6,039 nt of DNA, taken from contig CAMWGM010000101.1 in the NCBI GenBank assembly GCA_947173755.1, positions 1-6,039 of the forward strand, written 5' to 3'. Each line of letters starts with the position of its first letter. Position 1 is the first letter of the stretch. The DNA is from an uncultured Muribaculaceae bacterium. GTDB lineage: Bacteria > Bacteroidota > Bacteroidia > Bacteroidales > Muribaculaceae. The notes beneath the pieces are model-generated. The model was given only the letters and a program-made list of their open reading frames with translations, searched no databases and was not told where the DNA came from. Of this stretch, positions 5,402-6,039 are shown in pieces. The position numbers were made by a program, and so were the translations under genes.

Positions 5402-6039
5402 ATGGAGGTTTGTTTTTCTTTGCGTGGATAGAAGATGGAGAGGAGCATGACGAAAATAAGCAGTGCGGAGATTACATATCCCCATGTTGACCCGTCGGGG
5501 TTGATGATGTCGGGAGTGGAAATATCGGCTACAGAGCCGGATGGTATTCCTTCGGCAAGCGCGCGACGGTTGTGGAGCCAGACCGTGACGACCACCATAG
5601 CGTTATTGAGCATATGGGCGGCTGCGGGAAGCCAGACTGACTTGGACGCGACGAGAAGATAGCCGAACAGTGCGCCGAGAAGCAGGCGCGGGAAGAAGCC
5701 GAAAAACTGAAGATGGAACGCGCTGAAAATTAATGCGCACGCCCATACGCTGACATGAATATTTACGCCTCCGGTGGTGAGCAGGCGTTGCAGGCCGGCC
5801 CTGAAGAAGAGTTCCTCGCTCACGCCGGCCATGACCGCTATCACCAGAAGATTGACGATGAGCACTCCGACGCCGGTGCCTGCAAGCATCATGTCGGTCT
5901 GCAGCGCGGCGTTAGTCTCGGCATTTCTCATCCATGTCTCGATACTTCCCATCGAGTCGGGGAGATGGAGCGAGGCATTCCACTCGATCAGGAGGTTCAT
6001 CAGGGGAACCATGACGATGAAGAGCAGCACGACTTTCAG
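5398..6039 (-). CDS. CPBP family intramembrane glutamic endopeptidase (Abi/CAAX-protease-like), N-terminus beyond window
   Basis: The frame is open to the right edge, so the N-terminus is missing; 213 residues are visible, and full members are usually near 250-300. Counting from the GTG at 6030, the three CPBP motifs are present: E72-E73-L-F-F-R77 (EExxxR), F102-xxx-H106 in IFSAFHLQFF, and H139-xxx-N143 in AAHMLNNA. They lie in or near hydrophobic helices at about 50-70, 92-105, 112-128, 134-151 and 185-200, and form the active site of an intramembrane glutamic protease related to Rce1. CPBP proteins act in the membrane in prenyl-type processing, bacteriocin self-immunity or unknown roles; the substrate here is not evident. 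The GTG at 6030 is not taken as the start because the frame continues upstream. The stop overlaps the mazG start by 4 bases. Confidence 0.9.
   Translation of the reverse strand: MKVVLLFIVMVPLMNLLIEWNASLHLPDSMGSIETWMRNAETNAALQTDMMLAGTGVGVLIVNLLVIAVMAGVSEELFFRAGLQRLLTTGGVNIHVSVWACALIFSAFHLQFFGFFPRLLLGALFGYLLVASKSVWLPAAAHMLNNAMVVVTVWLHNRRALAEGIPSGSVADISTPDIINPDGSTWGYVISALLIFVMLLSIFYPRKEKQTSI

Noticed and set aside
4865..5431. Plus-strand open frame of 188 codons
   Set aside because: It is antisense to mazG and a reflection of its codon bias; no promoter or motif supports it.
5402..5485. Upstream start for mazG adding 28 residues
   Set aside because: The extra residues lie within the CPBP reading frame and do not belong to the MazG family's N-terminus; the ATGA overlap start at 5401 fits better.

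Overview
The window looks like a chromosomal piece of a Bacteroidales genome, probably a gut Bacteroidaceae or Muribaculaceae-type organism. The evidence is the promoters: five start regions carry the Bacteroidota sigma-70 -7 element TAnnTTTG, four of them with a TTG/TTTG element 19-20 bases upstream. The genes also lack obvious Shine-Dalgarno sites, and lipobox and AQ-type signal peptides are typical of the group. Genus assignment is inference only. I see no mobile element, CRISPR array or integrase.

Layout, left to right. A partial minus-strand gene (2-724) encodes a secreted alpha/beta-hydrolase esterase and has its own promoter. Next on the minus strand is a two-gene unit: a META (HslJ-like) lipoprotein (1610-2089) followed by an 11-base-overlapping bacterial PH-domain membrane protein (841-1620), with a promoter at 2106-2136. 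A MarR-family regulator (2145-2576, minus) is divergent from a small outer-membrane beta-barrel-like protein (2832-3326, plus). The 255-base AT-rich gap between them holds a clear promoter for the barrel gene and three inverted repeats. A very stable 18-bp hairpin (3368-3409) then separates the barrel gene from a convergent tRNA with a CAU anticodon, most likely tRNA-Ile2 (3416-3492, minus), which has its own promoter at 3564-3594.

The roughly 400 bases from 3493 to 3890 contain no convincing gene. They do hold two minus-strand promoters and a terminator-like hairpin whose downstream arm can pair instead with a segment about 100 bases away. This is the best candidate for an undescribed structured RNA or attenuator in the window.

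The right third is a tight minus-strand operon in the order CPBP intramembrane protease (partial, running off the right edge), MazG nucleoside triphosphate pyrophosphohydrolase, PD-(D/E)XK (RecB/Cas4-like) nuclease. Each junction is a 4-base ATGA stop/start overlap, implying translational coupling. MazG sanitises nucleotide pools and the nuclease acts on DNA, so a shared nucleotide or DNA-quality role is possible but unproven.
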